From the NCBI GenBank assembly GCA_003218935.1, contig QHPA01000168.1, forward strand, positions 1 to 12,711: 12,711 nucleotides of DNA, written 5' to 3'. Source of the DNA: Verrucomicrobiota bacterium (GTDB lineage: Bacteria > Verrucomicrobiota > Verrucomicrobiia > Limisphaerales > AV2). The notes under the pieces were generated by a model. It saw only the letters and a list, made by a program, of their open reading frames with translations, did no database searches and was not told the DNA's origin. Positions 6,285 to 12,711 of this stretch are shown in pieces (the stretch's first letter is position 1; each line of letters starts with the position of its first letter). The position numbers and the translations under genes are program-made.

Positions 6285-7514
6285 GTGTGTCCTGTGCGCG
6301 TGCGACGGGTAATACGGTGGACGGAGTATACCGAACTGGCGGCACTGTTCTTCGTTCAGGGAGCGGCGCTGGGCATTTGGTTTGTGCCGTTGAGCGCCGT
6401 GCTCGACGCCCACGGTTTACACACGATCAAACCCTACGCGTTCGCGACGTCGGCGCTCGCGGCGTTTGTTTCACCGCTGATCTTCGGCGCGATGGCCGAT
6501 CGCCATGCGTCGCCGGTGAAGGTGCTGCGCGGGCTGGCGGTGGCCACCGCCGCCGCCATGGCCCTGGCCGCCACCGGCATCAAACTGGGTTGGAATCGAT
6601 GGCTGGTGCTGGCGCTGATCCAACTGCACGCCCTGTGTTCTTCACCCACGTGGAGCATCTCGTCCACGATTGTCTTCGCCCGGCTGCGCGATTCCAGACG
6701 CGAGTTCGGTCCCATCCGCGCGACGGCCACGCTCGGCTGGGTGGCGGGCTGCTGGCTGGTCAGTGCGCTCGAGGCCGACAACTCGCCGCGCGCCGGTTAT
6801 AGCGGCGCCTGGACGTGGCTGGTGGTGGCCGCTTTCACGTGGTTGCTGCCGAGCGTGACGCCACCCAAATCCGCCGAACACCTCACGCTGCGCCAACGGC
6901 TCGGGCTGGACGCGTTATCGCTGCTCAAGAACCACGATCATCGCGTCGTGTTCATGACTGCAGCGTTGTTCAGTATTCCGCTGGCGGCCTTTTATCCCTA
7001 CACACCACCGCACCTGCGGGAACTCGGCCTCAAACATACCAGCGCGTGGATGACGCTAGGCCAGGTCACCGAGATCGTCGCCATGTTCGCCCTGGCGCGG
7101 CTCCTGACGAGCTGGCGGCTCAAGTGGATCTTCATCGCGGGCCTCAGCTTCGGCGTGCTGCGCTACGCACTATGCGCGCTCGATGAGAAGGGGTGGATCC
7201 TCTTCGGCGTCTCCCTGCACGGGTGCTCCTTCACGTTGATGTTCATCACCGCCCAGATCTACGTGGACGAACGAATGGACCGCGCCTGGCGGGCGCGGGC
7301 GCAGGCGCTGCTGACCCTGATGATGAGCGGCGCCGGCAATCTGATCGGCTATCTTGGCACCGGCTGGTGGTTCGCCGCCAACACACGCCCGACCGGGACG
7401 CGATGGCCGCTCTTTTGGGGCGGCCTGGCCGCTGCGGTGGCCATGGTGTTGATCTACTTCCTCATCGCTTATCACGGACGGGGCAAAAGAATTTCAACCG
7501 CGGATGGGTTCTGA
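6285..7514 (+). CDS. MFS transporter, nucleoside:H+ symporter-like
   Basis: This ~409-residue inner-membrane protein has about twelve hydrophobic segments, beginning with LAALFFVQGAALGIWFVPL (~residues 19-36) and ending with LAAAVAMVLIYFLIAYHG. GAMADRHASPVKVL (68-81) is the cytoplasmic loop 2-3 motif of the major facilitator superfamily. The N-terminal pattern (QGAALGIWFVPLSAVL) and GPIRATATLGWVAGCWL resemble nucleoside:H+ symporter-like (NupG/XapB-type) members found in Verrucomicrobiota and Planctomycetota. A nucleoside or sugar substrate is likely but unproven. Starts: an in-frame TGA at 6267 and no ATG nearby leave GTG codons at 6285, 6294 or 6300, none with a good ribosome binding site. 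The last residues (about STADGF) and the TGA lie inside a dispersed repeat, so the native C-terminus may have been replaced. It converges on the membrane-protein gene at 7659. The 103-bp gap before it (6182-6284) holds nothing I can name. Confidence 0.88.
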   Translation: MCPVRVRRVIRWTEYTELAALFFVQGAALGIWFVPLSAVLDAHGLHTIKPYAFATSALAAFVSPLIFGAMADRHASPVKVLRGLAVATAAAMALAATGIKLGWNRWLVLALIQLHALCSSPTWSISSTIVFARLRDSRREFGPIRATATLGWVAGCWLVSALEADNSPRAGYSGAWTWLVVAAFTWLLPSVTPPKSAEHLTLRQRLGLDALSLLKNHDHRVVFMTAALFSIPLAAFYPYTPPHLRELGLKHTSAWMTLGQVTEIVAMFALARLLTSWRLKWIFIAGLSFGVLRYALCALDEKGWILFGVSLHGCSFTLMFITAQIYVDERMDRAWRARAQALLTLMMSGAGNLIGYLGTGWWFAANTRPTGTRWPLFWGGLAAAVAMVLIYFLIAYHGRGKRISTADGF

Positions 7515-7618
7515 TTGACGCTGATGCTTCACCCTCTCCTGCGCTGCTCATTTGCGTTCTCTGTGTTCTTTCGCGGCTGGGTTGAATCCGTGTCCATCCG
7601 TGTTCATCCGTGGTGAAA
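7492..7618. repeat. Composite inverted repeat with 10-nt-periodic arms between convergent genes
   Basis: The left arm (7492-7525) reads TTTCAACCGCGG then 10-nt units ATGGGTTCTG and ATTGACGCTG. The reverse complement of the right arm (7580-7618) reads TTTCACCACGG then ATGAACACGG, ATGGACACGG and ATTCAACC. The arms therefore share layout and about a dozen terminal bases. The centre contains TTTGCGTTCTCTGTGTTCTT (7551-7570), another repeat type I recall from these genomes. The element covers the MFS stop codon and lies between two convergent genes, where a hairpin could end transcription from both sides; there is no U-tract, so that role is inference. Confidence 0.65.
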
Positions 7619-7629
7619 CAATCCCGCCT

Positions 7630-7650
7630 CCTCACGTCGGCGCTACAGGC
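7630..7650. repeat. GTCGGC..CTACAGG repeat, copy A
   Basis: CCTCACGTCGGCGCTACAGG plus one base is nearly identical to copy B at 8861-8882, differing by a single missing G. It lies 9 bp beyond the stop codon of the minus-strand membrane-protein gene. Both copies sit at the 3' end of a minus-strand gene in the same orientation. Confidence 0.75.
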
Positions 7651-7658
7651 TGAAGATT

Positions 7659-8843
7659 TCATTTCGTTGTGGCCGGAACCTTCAGCGCACGCCGTAGTTC
7701 CGACGCCATCCAGCGCAGCTCCTCCTGGTCGCGACCTGCGAAGAAGCCGGCCTTTTTGCCGTTGACGGGATGAATCTGAAGTTCGATGACCGGCACGTTG
7801 TTGACCTCCAGGCCGCTGGTGTCGGCGCGGATGGATGCGATGTTCTCACGGTTCCAATCCCACCTCTTCGCGCCAAAGATCCCAATTTGCGCCACCTTCA
7901 ACTGACCGTTCTCGACCAACAGCATCGCCCGCCGTCGCGCCATGTTGACGGCACCTGTCAACATGCTCAAGCCGACCAGCCAGAAGACGCCGATAAGTGC
8001 CCATCCGACGAATGGTTTTCCGCGAACGTTTTTCGCGCTTGCCGCGGCAATCGCTATCGTGATCACGGCGACGATCAAACACCACAGGATGGCGAACCCA
8101 AACAGTCCCTTGCTGCCTTTGCGCAACCCGGCGGGAGGGACCACGAGCAGGACGCCATCGGTACGGGGCTCCACACGCACCTGGCTGTCCGCCGGCTTCG
8201 GCACGACGTCGACAGGCTCGGGCCGGCTCTGGTCCAGGTTCACCACTTCCACTACCGGCGCGGCGATTGTTGACGCCGTTGCGTGGACGCGCGCGGACAA
8301 ATCTTCGGCCAGCGCCTCGAGCCAGTCGCGCGGATAGCCAATCGCCACCAGTCGCGGTTTGCCTGCTTCGAATTCGGCGGCCAGCGCGCTGAGTTCGGCC
8401 AATGGACCCGTGGTCACAGGCTGGTTGTTGATCTTCGCTCCGCCCGAGCTGACCGTGAGCTTGAGGATGCGACTCTTCTGCAGGCGCCGACGCCAGCGGA
8501 CAGGACCCACATAATCGAGAACCGACAGACGCTTCTGATGCCATTCCACGCGGCAGCGGCCGAATAGCACGAGCAGACCCAAGCCGAGTGGAACCAGACC
8601 GGCCACCACGAACGGGACGAGGAACACCGCGAAGCCAAAGTCGCCGGCAGTGGCCTTGCCGGCGGTGATGCTTTTCAAAGACCGGAACAAACCGGTTGCC
8701 GGGATCGAGGCGAACACAACGCCAAACGCAACGAGGAACAATGCCAACCAGCGCAGTTTTCCCAACGGCCGGGCGGGCAGCGAGTAACTCACGTCATCCC
8801 GGATGGCTTGAACGTGAATAACGCGTGGCAGTGGCGCAGGCAT
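7659..8843 (-). CDS. Membrane protein with tandemly duplicated 2TM plus PH-like unit
   Basis: I do not recognise a named family for this 394-residue protein. Four hydrophobic segments are clear, at about residues 31-50, 70-95, 247-269 and 278-300, in two pairs. Each pair is followed by a similar soluble unit: RCRVEWHQKRLSVLDYVG.. to GYPRDWLEALAEDLSARV (about 97-187), and RAMLLVENGQLKVAQIG.. to GRDQEELRWMASELRRAL (about 305-387). Both begin with a short strand after the membrane, run through several strands and end in one amphipathic helix, like bacterial PH-type domains. The protein thus looks like an internal duplication, joined by a Pro/Val-rich linker (~190-235). The soluble units are probably cytoplasmic. 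The start codon at 8843 is preceded by GGGGAT with almost no spacing, so it is not certain. It lies 31 bp after purB on the same strand and may be co-transcribed; any role is unknown. Confidence 0.8.
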   Translation of the reverse strand: MPAPLPRVIHVQAIRDDVSYSLPARPLGKLRWLALFLVAFGVVFASIPATGLFRSLKSITAGKATAGDFGFAVFLVPFVVAGLVPLGLGLLVLFGRCRVEWHQKRLSVLDYVGPVRWRRRLQKSRILKLTVSSGGAKINNQPVTTGPLAELSALAAEFEAGKPRLVAIGYPRDWLEALAEDLSARVHATASTIAAPVVEVVNLDQSRPEPVDVVPKPADSQVRVEPRTDGVLLVVPPAGLRKGSKGLFGFAILWCLIVAVITIAIAAASAKNVRGKPFVGWALIGVFWLVGLSMLTGAVNMARRRAMLLVENGQLKVAQIGIFGAKRWDWNRENIASIRADTSGLEVNNVPVIELQIHPVNGKKAGFFAGRDQEELRWMASELRRALKVPATTK

Positions 8844-8860
8844 ATCCCCGGAGATCGTAG

Positions 8861-8882
8861 CCTCACGTCGGCGGCTACAGGC
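8861..8882. repeat. GTCGGC..CTACAGG repeat, copy B, overlapping the purB stop
   Basis: This is the second copy of the element at 7630-7650. Its CTA (8875-8877) is the reverse complement of the purB stop codon TAG, and the preceding bases encode the last Gly-Leu of PurB. It also fills most of the 31-bp gap before the membrane-protein gene. Confidence 0.75.
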
Positions 8883-10209
8883 CGAGTTTTCTGAACCGGT
8901 TCTTCACTTCCTTGAAGTGGAAATCGAGTGAGCAGAGTTTTTCGAGTTCGCCATTTTTGAAATGTTTGCCCACCTCAGGATCGGACTGGAGTTGCTTCAC
9001 GAAGTCGGCGTCGTCGCGGCCGGCATGTTTGACTTCCCAGGTCTTCATCGCGTTGCGTTGAACCAGTTCGTAGGCCTCCTCGCGCGTCAACCCTTTGCGG
9101 ATGAGGGCGAGCAGAACAGTTTGCGAATTCCACATGCCCAGGCTCAGGCCGAGATTTTTCTTCATGTTCTCCGGATAAACGGCGAGGCCGTCCATGAGCC
9201 GGACGAGCAGGGCGAGCATGTAATCGAGCAGCGTGCAGGAGTCGGGGAAGATGATGCGCTCGACCGAGCTGTGACTGATGTCGCGCTCATGCCAGAGCGC
9301 GACGTTCTCCAGCGCGGCGATGGCGTTGCCGCGGAGCACGCGCGCAAGGCCGGTGAGGCGTTCCCAGGTGACAGGATTGCGCTTGTGCGGCATGGCGCTG
9401 CTGCCTTTCTGGCCCTGGGTGAACGGTTCCTCAGCTTCGAGGACTTCGGTGCGCTGGAGGTGACGGAATTCGACGGCCCAGCGTTCGATACTTGCGCCAA
9501 CGAGGGCGAGCGCGTTCATGAACTCGGCGTGGATGTCGCGCTGGACGATTTGTGTGGCGATGGGCGCGGGGCGCACGCCGAGGTGTCTGCACACGGCGGC
9601 CTCCACGGCGGGAGACAAGTGGGCGCTCGTCCCCACGGCGCCGCTGAGCTTGCCGACGGCAGCGACATCGCGGATGCGTTCGAGGCGTTCCTGCGCGCGA
9701 CCGAATTCGTCATACATGAGCGCGAGTTTGAGGCCAAAGGTCGTCGGTTCGGCGTGGATTCCGTGGCTGCGACCAATGCAGGGCGTCAGCATGTGCTCCT
9801 TCGCCCGGCGGGCGATGACCTTGCGCAGTTCCTTCACCTCGGGGATGAGGAGGTCCGCGCTCTGGACCAGCTGCACGGCGAAGGCGGTATCGACGATGTC
9901 GCTGCTGGTGAGGCCGAAGTGGAGCCATCGGCTCGCCGGGTGGTTGATCCTCTCGGTGACGGCAGTGGTGAAGCCGACGACGTCATGGTTGAGGGTCTTT
10001 TCGAGTTCCTTCTGGCGTTCGACCAACTCCGTTGGATGGCTGTGAAAGTAGTCCGCGCCGGATTTGATCCGCTCGAAGTCGGCCTGGGGCACGATGCCTT
10101 CATTGACGAGCGCCTCGGTGACGAGGAGTTCGATCTGCAACCAGATCCGGAGCTTGTTTTCGTCGGTCCAGATGGCGCGCATGGCCGGACGCGAATACCT
10201 CTGAATCAT
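8875..10209 (-). CDS. purB: Adenylosuccinate lyase
   Basis: This 444-residue protein is full length for PurB of the fumarase/aspartase superfamily. The enzyme cleaves SAICAR to AICAR and adenylosuccinate to AMP, releasing fumarate, in cytoplasmic purine synthesis, and acts as a homotetramer. The superfamily signature is SSAMPHKRNP at residues 270-279, on the flexible catalytic loop with the Ser. Other conserved parts are LTSSDIVDTA (100-109), GRSHGIHAEPTTFG (146-159, with the catalytic-type His), KLSGAVGT (187-194) and the N-terminal RYSRPAMRAIWTDENK. The start ATG (10209-10207) gives the usual MI.RYSRP N-terminus, though the upstream GAGG-like signal is weak. It follows the rhomboid gene by 247 bp on the same strand and precedes the membrane-protein gene by 31 bp. 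No other purine gene is in the window. Its final codons and stop lie in a dispersed repeat. Confidence 0.97.
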   Translation of the reverse strand: MIQRYSRPAMRAIWTDENKLRIWLQIELLVTEALVNEGIVPQADFERIKSGADYFHSHPTELVERQKELEKTLNHDVVGFTTAVTERINHPASRWLHFGLTSSDIVDTAFAVQLVQSADLLIPEVKELRKVIARRAKEHMLTPCIGRSHGIHAEPTTFGLKLALMYDEFGRAQERLERIRDVAAVGKLSGAVGTSAHLSPAVEAAVCRHLGVRPAPIATQIVQRDIHAEFMNALALVGASIERWAVEFRHLQRTEVLEAEEPFTQGQKGSSAMPHKRNPVTWERLTGLARVLRGNAIAALENVALWHERDISHSSVERIIFPDSCTLLDYMLALLVRLMDGLAVYPENMKKNLGLSLGMWNSQTVLLALIRKGLTREEAYELVQRNAMKTWEVKHAGRDDADFVKQLQSDPEVGKHFKNGELEKLCSLDFHFKEVKNRFRKLGL

Positions 10210-10340
10210 GGCCCGAGGGTATGATGTCGGGAGACCAGAGTCGAGAGTCGAATGCGAAGTGCCCCCGGCGAGGCGGAAACATCCTCCATCGGACCATCAT
10301 CCACCTCCTACTCCGAAAATGGGATTGGAGGAACGCTCGC

Positions 10341-10374
10341 CCTCACCCCGACCCTCTCCCCCAGGAGAGGGGGA
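10341..10374. repeat. CCCTCACC...CCCTCTCC hairpin repeat upstream of purB
   Basis: CCCTCTCC (10352-10359) and GGAGAGGG (10364-10371) form a perfect 8-bp stem with a 4-nt loop, preceded by CCTCACCCCGA. This is a widespread intergenic repeat type whose spurious translations read PSPRPSPPGEGE or LTPTLSPRRG, as seen here. There is no T-tract on either side, so it is not a standard terminator. The rest of the 247-bp rhomboid-purB gap (10210-10456) shows no further gene or clear promoter. Confidence 0.75.
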
Positions 10375-10456
10375 AGCACGCACAGCTCCCGGAATTCTCA
10401 CGCCCTTTGGTGTGGAATTGCTTCAGGGGACTCGCGTCGGCGACTGCCATCAGAGA

Positions 10457-11341
10457 TCAGCGCTTCGACATCTTCGCGCGGGCGGCTTCGAGGATTCTGC
10501 GCTCGCGCTCGGTCAGGCTTTGGATGCCATGCGCGGAGATTTTGTCGAGGATCGGATCGACTTCCTTGCTGATAAAATCGGGGCCAGCGGTCACTTCAGA
10601 CGAGACATTCTGCCCTCTCCTCAGGAACGATCTCCCCGAAGCGCGCACTTTGGCAGGGCCCTGCGAGCCGCGTGAGTTTCGCAACCGGGACCAAAGACCG
10701 ACCCAGCGGTCGGATTCGTGAAACCATCGAACATAAGACATGCCGAGCAAAACCCCACCCAGGTGCGCGCTGTGGGCCACGTTGTCAAACGGCACCACCG
10801 TCCCGAACAGGGACAATCCTCCCACGAACCAAAGCAGATACTTTGCTCGAATATTGACCGGGAAGAAGTATATCCACGTCGTCACTTCTCGCATCGGATA
10901 CAGTGAACAAAAAATCGCGAGTATCCCGCAAACACCGGCGGAAGCGCCCACCACGGGAATGTCCGGATGTCCCGGCAGAAGCAGAACGCTGATGACCTGC
11001 ATCAGCCCTCCAACAATGCCGGATAAAAGATACAGCGTAAGGAAACGCCTGGAACCGAGGGTTTCCTCGACGCTGCGTCCAAAGAAATACAACGCCAAAC
11101 AGTTCAACAGCACGTGCCATGGCCAGGGACAGGAATGCATGAACTGGAACGTCAGCAACTGCCAGATCCGGCCTTGATGCAAGCCGGAAACTGTCAAGCC
11201 GAAGAACCGATAACTGTTGAATCCGGTGTAAAAGAAAAAGATGCTTTGGATCACGAAGGCACCGATCAGCACGCCGATAAGTATCGGCGTGTAACGCGCC
11301 GGGTTGTATATGTCCCGCATGTAATGACGATCAGCCAACAT
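10457..11341 (-). CDS. Rhomboid-family intramembrane serine protease
   Basis: This 294-residue protein has about six hydrophobic segments in its first 205 residues and a soluble tail. Rhomboids cut transmembrane substrates within the membrane with a Ser-His dyad. The nucleophile motif is GASAG with Ser134. The dyad His is His193 in AHSAHLGG, and the oxyanion/stability pair H76-x-x-x-N80 in HVLLNCLALYFFG is also present, so the protease is probably active. The tail holds an Arg-rich stretch (~215-245) and then VDPILDKIS...SLTERERRILEAA (~262-286), a short helical module I recall at the C-terminus of rhomboids in this phylum (possibly DUF6576). Start at 11341 is tentative: M8 (11320) would give MRDIYNPARY, and neither has a clear ribosome binding site. 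It lies between the M3 peptidase and purB genes on the same strand. Substrate is unknown. Confidence 0.92.
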   Translation of the reverse strand: MLADRHYMRDIYNPARYTPILIGVLIGAFVIQSIFFFYTGFNSYRFFGLTVSGLHQGRIWQLLTFQFMHSCPWPWHVLLNCLALYFFGRSVEETLGSRRFLTLYLLSGIVGGLMQVISVLLLPGHPDIPVVGASAGVCGILAIFCSLYPMREVTTWIYFFPVNIRAKYLLWFVGGLSLFGTVVPFDNVAHSAHLGGVLLGMSYVRWFHESDRWVGLWSRLRNSRGSQGPAKVRASGRSFLRRGQNVSSEVTAGPDFISKEVDPILDKISAHGIQSLTERERRILEAARAKMSKR

Positions 11342-11401
11342 CGTTGGACTACTTTAGGCAGCGGGTGGGGCTTTTTTCAACGGCCATTTTATTTTCGCAG
11401 G

Positions 11402-11471
11402 TTGCGGGTTGTTGGTTGCTGGTTGTTAACGTCTGGCGCGGTGCCGTCGACTGCTCCCCAACAACCTGCAA
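11402..11471. repeat. GGTTGTT inverted repeat between M3 peptidase and rhomboid genes
   Basis: TTGCGGGTTGTTGG (11402-11415) pairs with CCAACAACCTGCAA (11458-11471) at 13 of 14 positions. Both arms sit in longer strings of GGTTGTT-like units (11399-11428 and 11458-11490). The loop is about 42 nt and includes GGCGCGGTGCCGTCGAC. It lies 26 bp past the M3 stop, where RNA from the minus strand could fold. A T-run (11372-11377) is near but on the rhomboid-leader side. Confidence 0.7.
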
Positions 11472-11496
11472 ACAACCACGAACAAACAACGACCCT

Positions 11497-12711
11497 TCAA
11501 TCCAGCTTCGCCAGTTCTTGACGCACGAGCGCGACCAGCGGTTTCACGGTCTTTGCGCTGAAGTCGAACCGGCAGCCGGCAGAGGAGAACAGGTCCGGCA
11601 ACGGCCGCGAGCCGCCCAGCGCCAGCGCGCGTTTATAGTCGGCCAACGCTTTGGCTTTGCCGCGCTTTGAGTTGGCCCAGACCTGCAAGGCGCCGAGTTG
11701 GGCGATGCCGTATTCGATGTAGTAAAAGGGGTGGATGAAAACGTGAAGCTGACGATGCCAGAGGTGCGCCCGTGCCCTCTCATGGCCGCTCCAGTCCACG
11801 TCGCCGGCGAAGCGGTCCATCAGGCTGAGCCACGCCGCCGTCCGTTCGGCGCGCGTGTGGCCGGGATGCGTGTAAATCCAATGCTGGAAGGCGTCCACAG
11901 TCGCAATCCACGGAAAAATCTCGACGATACCCTCGAGGTGGTCCCGGCGGGCGCGTCTCGCGTCCGGCGGGGCGTAAAACGCCTCGATGAACTCATTGCC
12001 GAGCAGTTCCATGCTCATGGATGCCACTTCGCAAAACTCAATCGGCGCGCTGCGATAGGCGTAAAGGTCCTCATCGCGCGTCGCCAGCGCGTGAAAGGCG
12101 TGACCGGCCTCGTGCAGGATCGTCTCCACGTCGCGCTGCAGGCCGACCGCATTCATAAAAATGAACGGCAGCCGCGCCTCCGCGAGCGTGGACTGATAAC
12201 CGCCCGGCGCTTTGCCTTTGCGATTGTCCAGGTCGAGCAGGCGCAAGTCGCGCATCGTTTTGAAACCATCCGCCAGTTCTTTGTCCAGGTGGCCGAAAAC
12301 TGTCTGCGCCGCCGAAACCATTTTCTCGACCTGATCGAACGGCCGCAGCGGCGGGCGATTCAGCGGATCCACCGCCAGGTCCCACGGACACAGCTTTGCC
12401 AACTTCAGTTGGTGACGCCGCTCCGTCTGCAGTTCACGCAGAACCGGCATGATTTCACCATCAATGGCGTGGTGGAAACGGATGCAGTCGTCCGGGGTGT
12501 AATCAAACCGCAGATTCAAACGAAAGGCGTAGTCGCGGTAGTTCGCAAAGCCGGCGTTGTTCGCAATTTGTTCGCGCAGTTTTGTGAGCTGATCGAAGGT
12601 GTCCTCAAACTTTTCGGCTTCCTGCAAACGCCGGTTGGCGACCAACTCCCACGCCTCCCGTCGCAGCGCGCGGTCGGGCTCCTCCAGATAGCGGGCCATC
12701 TGCGTGAGGGT
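11497..12711 (-). CDS. M3-family oligoendopeptidase (PepF-like), N-terminal part outside window
   Basis: The frame is open through the 3' window edge, so the ATG at 12699 is internal; 404 residues to the stop are visible and perhaps 150-200 N-terminal residues are missing. M3 enzymes are cytoplasmic zinc metallopeptidases that degrade short peptides inside a deep channel. The zinc motif HEAGH is encoded at 12114-12100, and the third ligand is the Glu in EFCEVASMSMELL about 25 residues later. Downstream, HVFIHPFYYIEYGIAQLGALQVW is the family's substrate-binding tyrosine region (HPFYYIEYGIAQ). The visible start (MARYLEEPDRALRREAWEL) matches the helical part before the catalytic domain. It is followed by the rhomboid gene after a 155-bp gap filled by an inverted repeat. 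Assignment to M3B/PepF rather than M3A is likely from these motifs but not certain. Confidence 0.93.
   Translation of the reverse strand, partial: TLTQMARYLEEPDRALRREAWELVANRRLQEAEKFEDTFDQLTKLREQIANNAGFANYRDYAFRLNLRFDYTPDDCIRFHHAIDGEIMPVLRELQTERRHQLKLAKLCPWDLAVDPLNRPPLRPFDQVEKMVSAAQTVFGHLDKELADGFKTMRDLRLLDLDNRKGKAPGGYQSTLAEARLPFIFMNAVGLQRDVETILHEAGHAFHALATRDEDLYAYRSAPIEFCEVASMSMELLGNEFIEAFYAPPDARRARRDHLEGIVEIFPWIATVDAFQHWIYTHPGHTRAERTAAWLSLMDRFAGDVDWSGHERARAHLWHRQLHVFIHPFYYIEYGIAQLGALQVWANSKRGKAKALADYKRALALGGSRPLPDLFSSAGCRFDFSAKTVKPLVALVRQELAKLD

Noticed and set aside
7580..7618. CRISPR-like short tandem units
   Set aside because: Units are 10 nt with no spacers and only three or four copies; no cas genes are present.
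7462..7662. 66-codon minus-strand frame with TDEHGWTRIQPSRERTQRT
   Set aside because: This is translation of the dispersed repeat; such strings are common spurious ORFs.
8962..10224. 420-codon plus-strand open frame opposite purB
   Set aside because: PurB on the other strand has all family motifs; this frame is a codon-bias shadow and its translation shows no recognisable domain.
10208..10721. Two overlapping plus-strand frames of 155 and 166 codons
   Set aside because: They read through the CCCTCTCC hairpin repeat and antisense to the rhomboid C-terminus; no start signal or domain.

Overview
The window looks like chromosomal DNA of a free-living member of the Verrucomicrobiota, probably near the Pedosphaera/Limisphaera group. 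This is inferred from the high GC content, the weak ribosome binding sites, the C-terminal module of the first protein (ends in a RFYRLKSP-type tail), a rhomboid protease with a VDPILDKIS...LTERERRIL tail, and short repeats of types I recall from intergenic DNA of this phylum. No phage, plasmid, IS transposase, CRISPR array, rRNA or tRNA was seen.

Layout. Positions 1-1449 (+): the end of a secreted beta-rich protein, then a small NADP-binding F420-reductase-like protein. Positions 1491-4578 (-): in transcription order a conserved hypothetical protein with an acidic linker, a short-chain dehydrogenase and a ROK-family kinase. Positions 4732-7514 (+): exonuclease III (xth), a broken ArsR-type regulator remnant, an AHSA1/SRPBCC protein whose start overlaps the remnant's stop, and a nucleoside-symporter-like MFS transporter. 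Positions 7659-12711 (-): in transcription order an M3 oligopeptidase (cut by the window edge), a rhomboid protease, adenylosuccinate lyase (purB) and a membrane protein built as a tandem duplication.

Most genes are ordinary housekeeping or metabolic genes and no single pathway links them. The best candidates for shared transcription are hypothetical-SDR-ROK and purB-membrane protein.

The unusual content is between the genes. Nearly every gap above about 100 bp holds a different repeat-like or hairpin element: a GAATGACG-type inverted repeat, a 10-nt-periodic CACGGAT-type element (three occurrences), a GTCGGC..CTACAGG element (two copies, one carrying the purB stop codon), a CCCTCTCC hairpin and a GGTTGTT inverted repeat. 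Other points worth a second look are the eroded ArsR gene with its probable operator still present, a ROK kinase lacking the usual zinc cysteines and catalytic-loop glutamate, and the duplicated 2TM plus PH-like membrane protein. I found no clear new defence or biosynthetic system.
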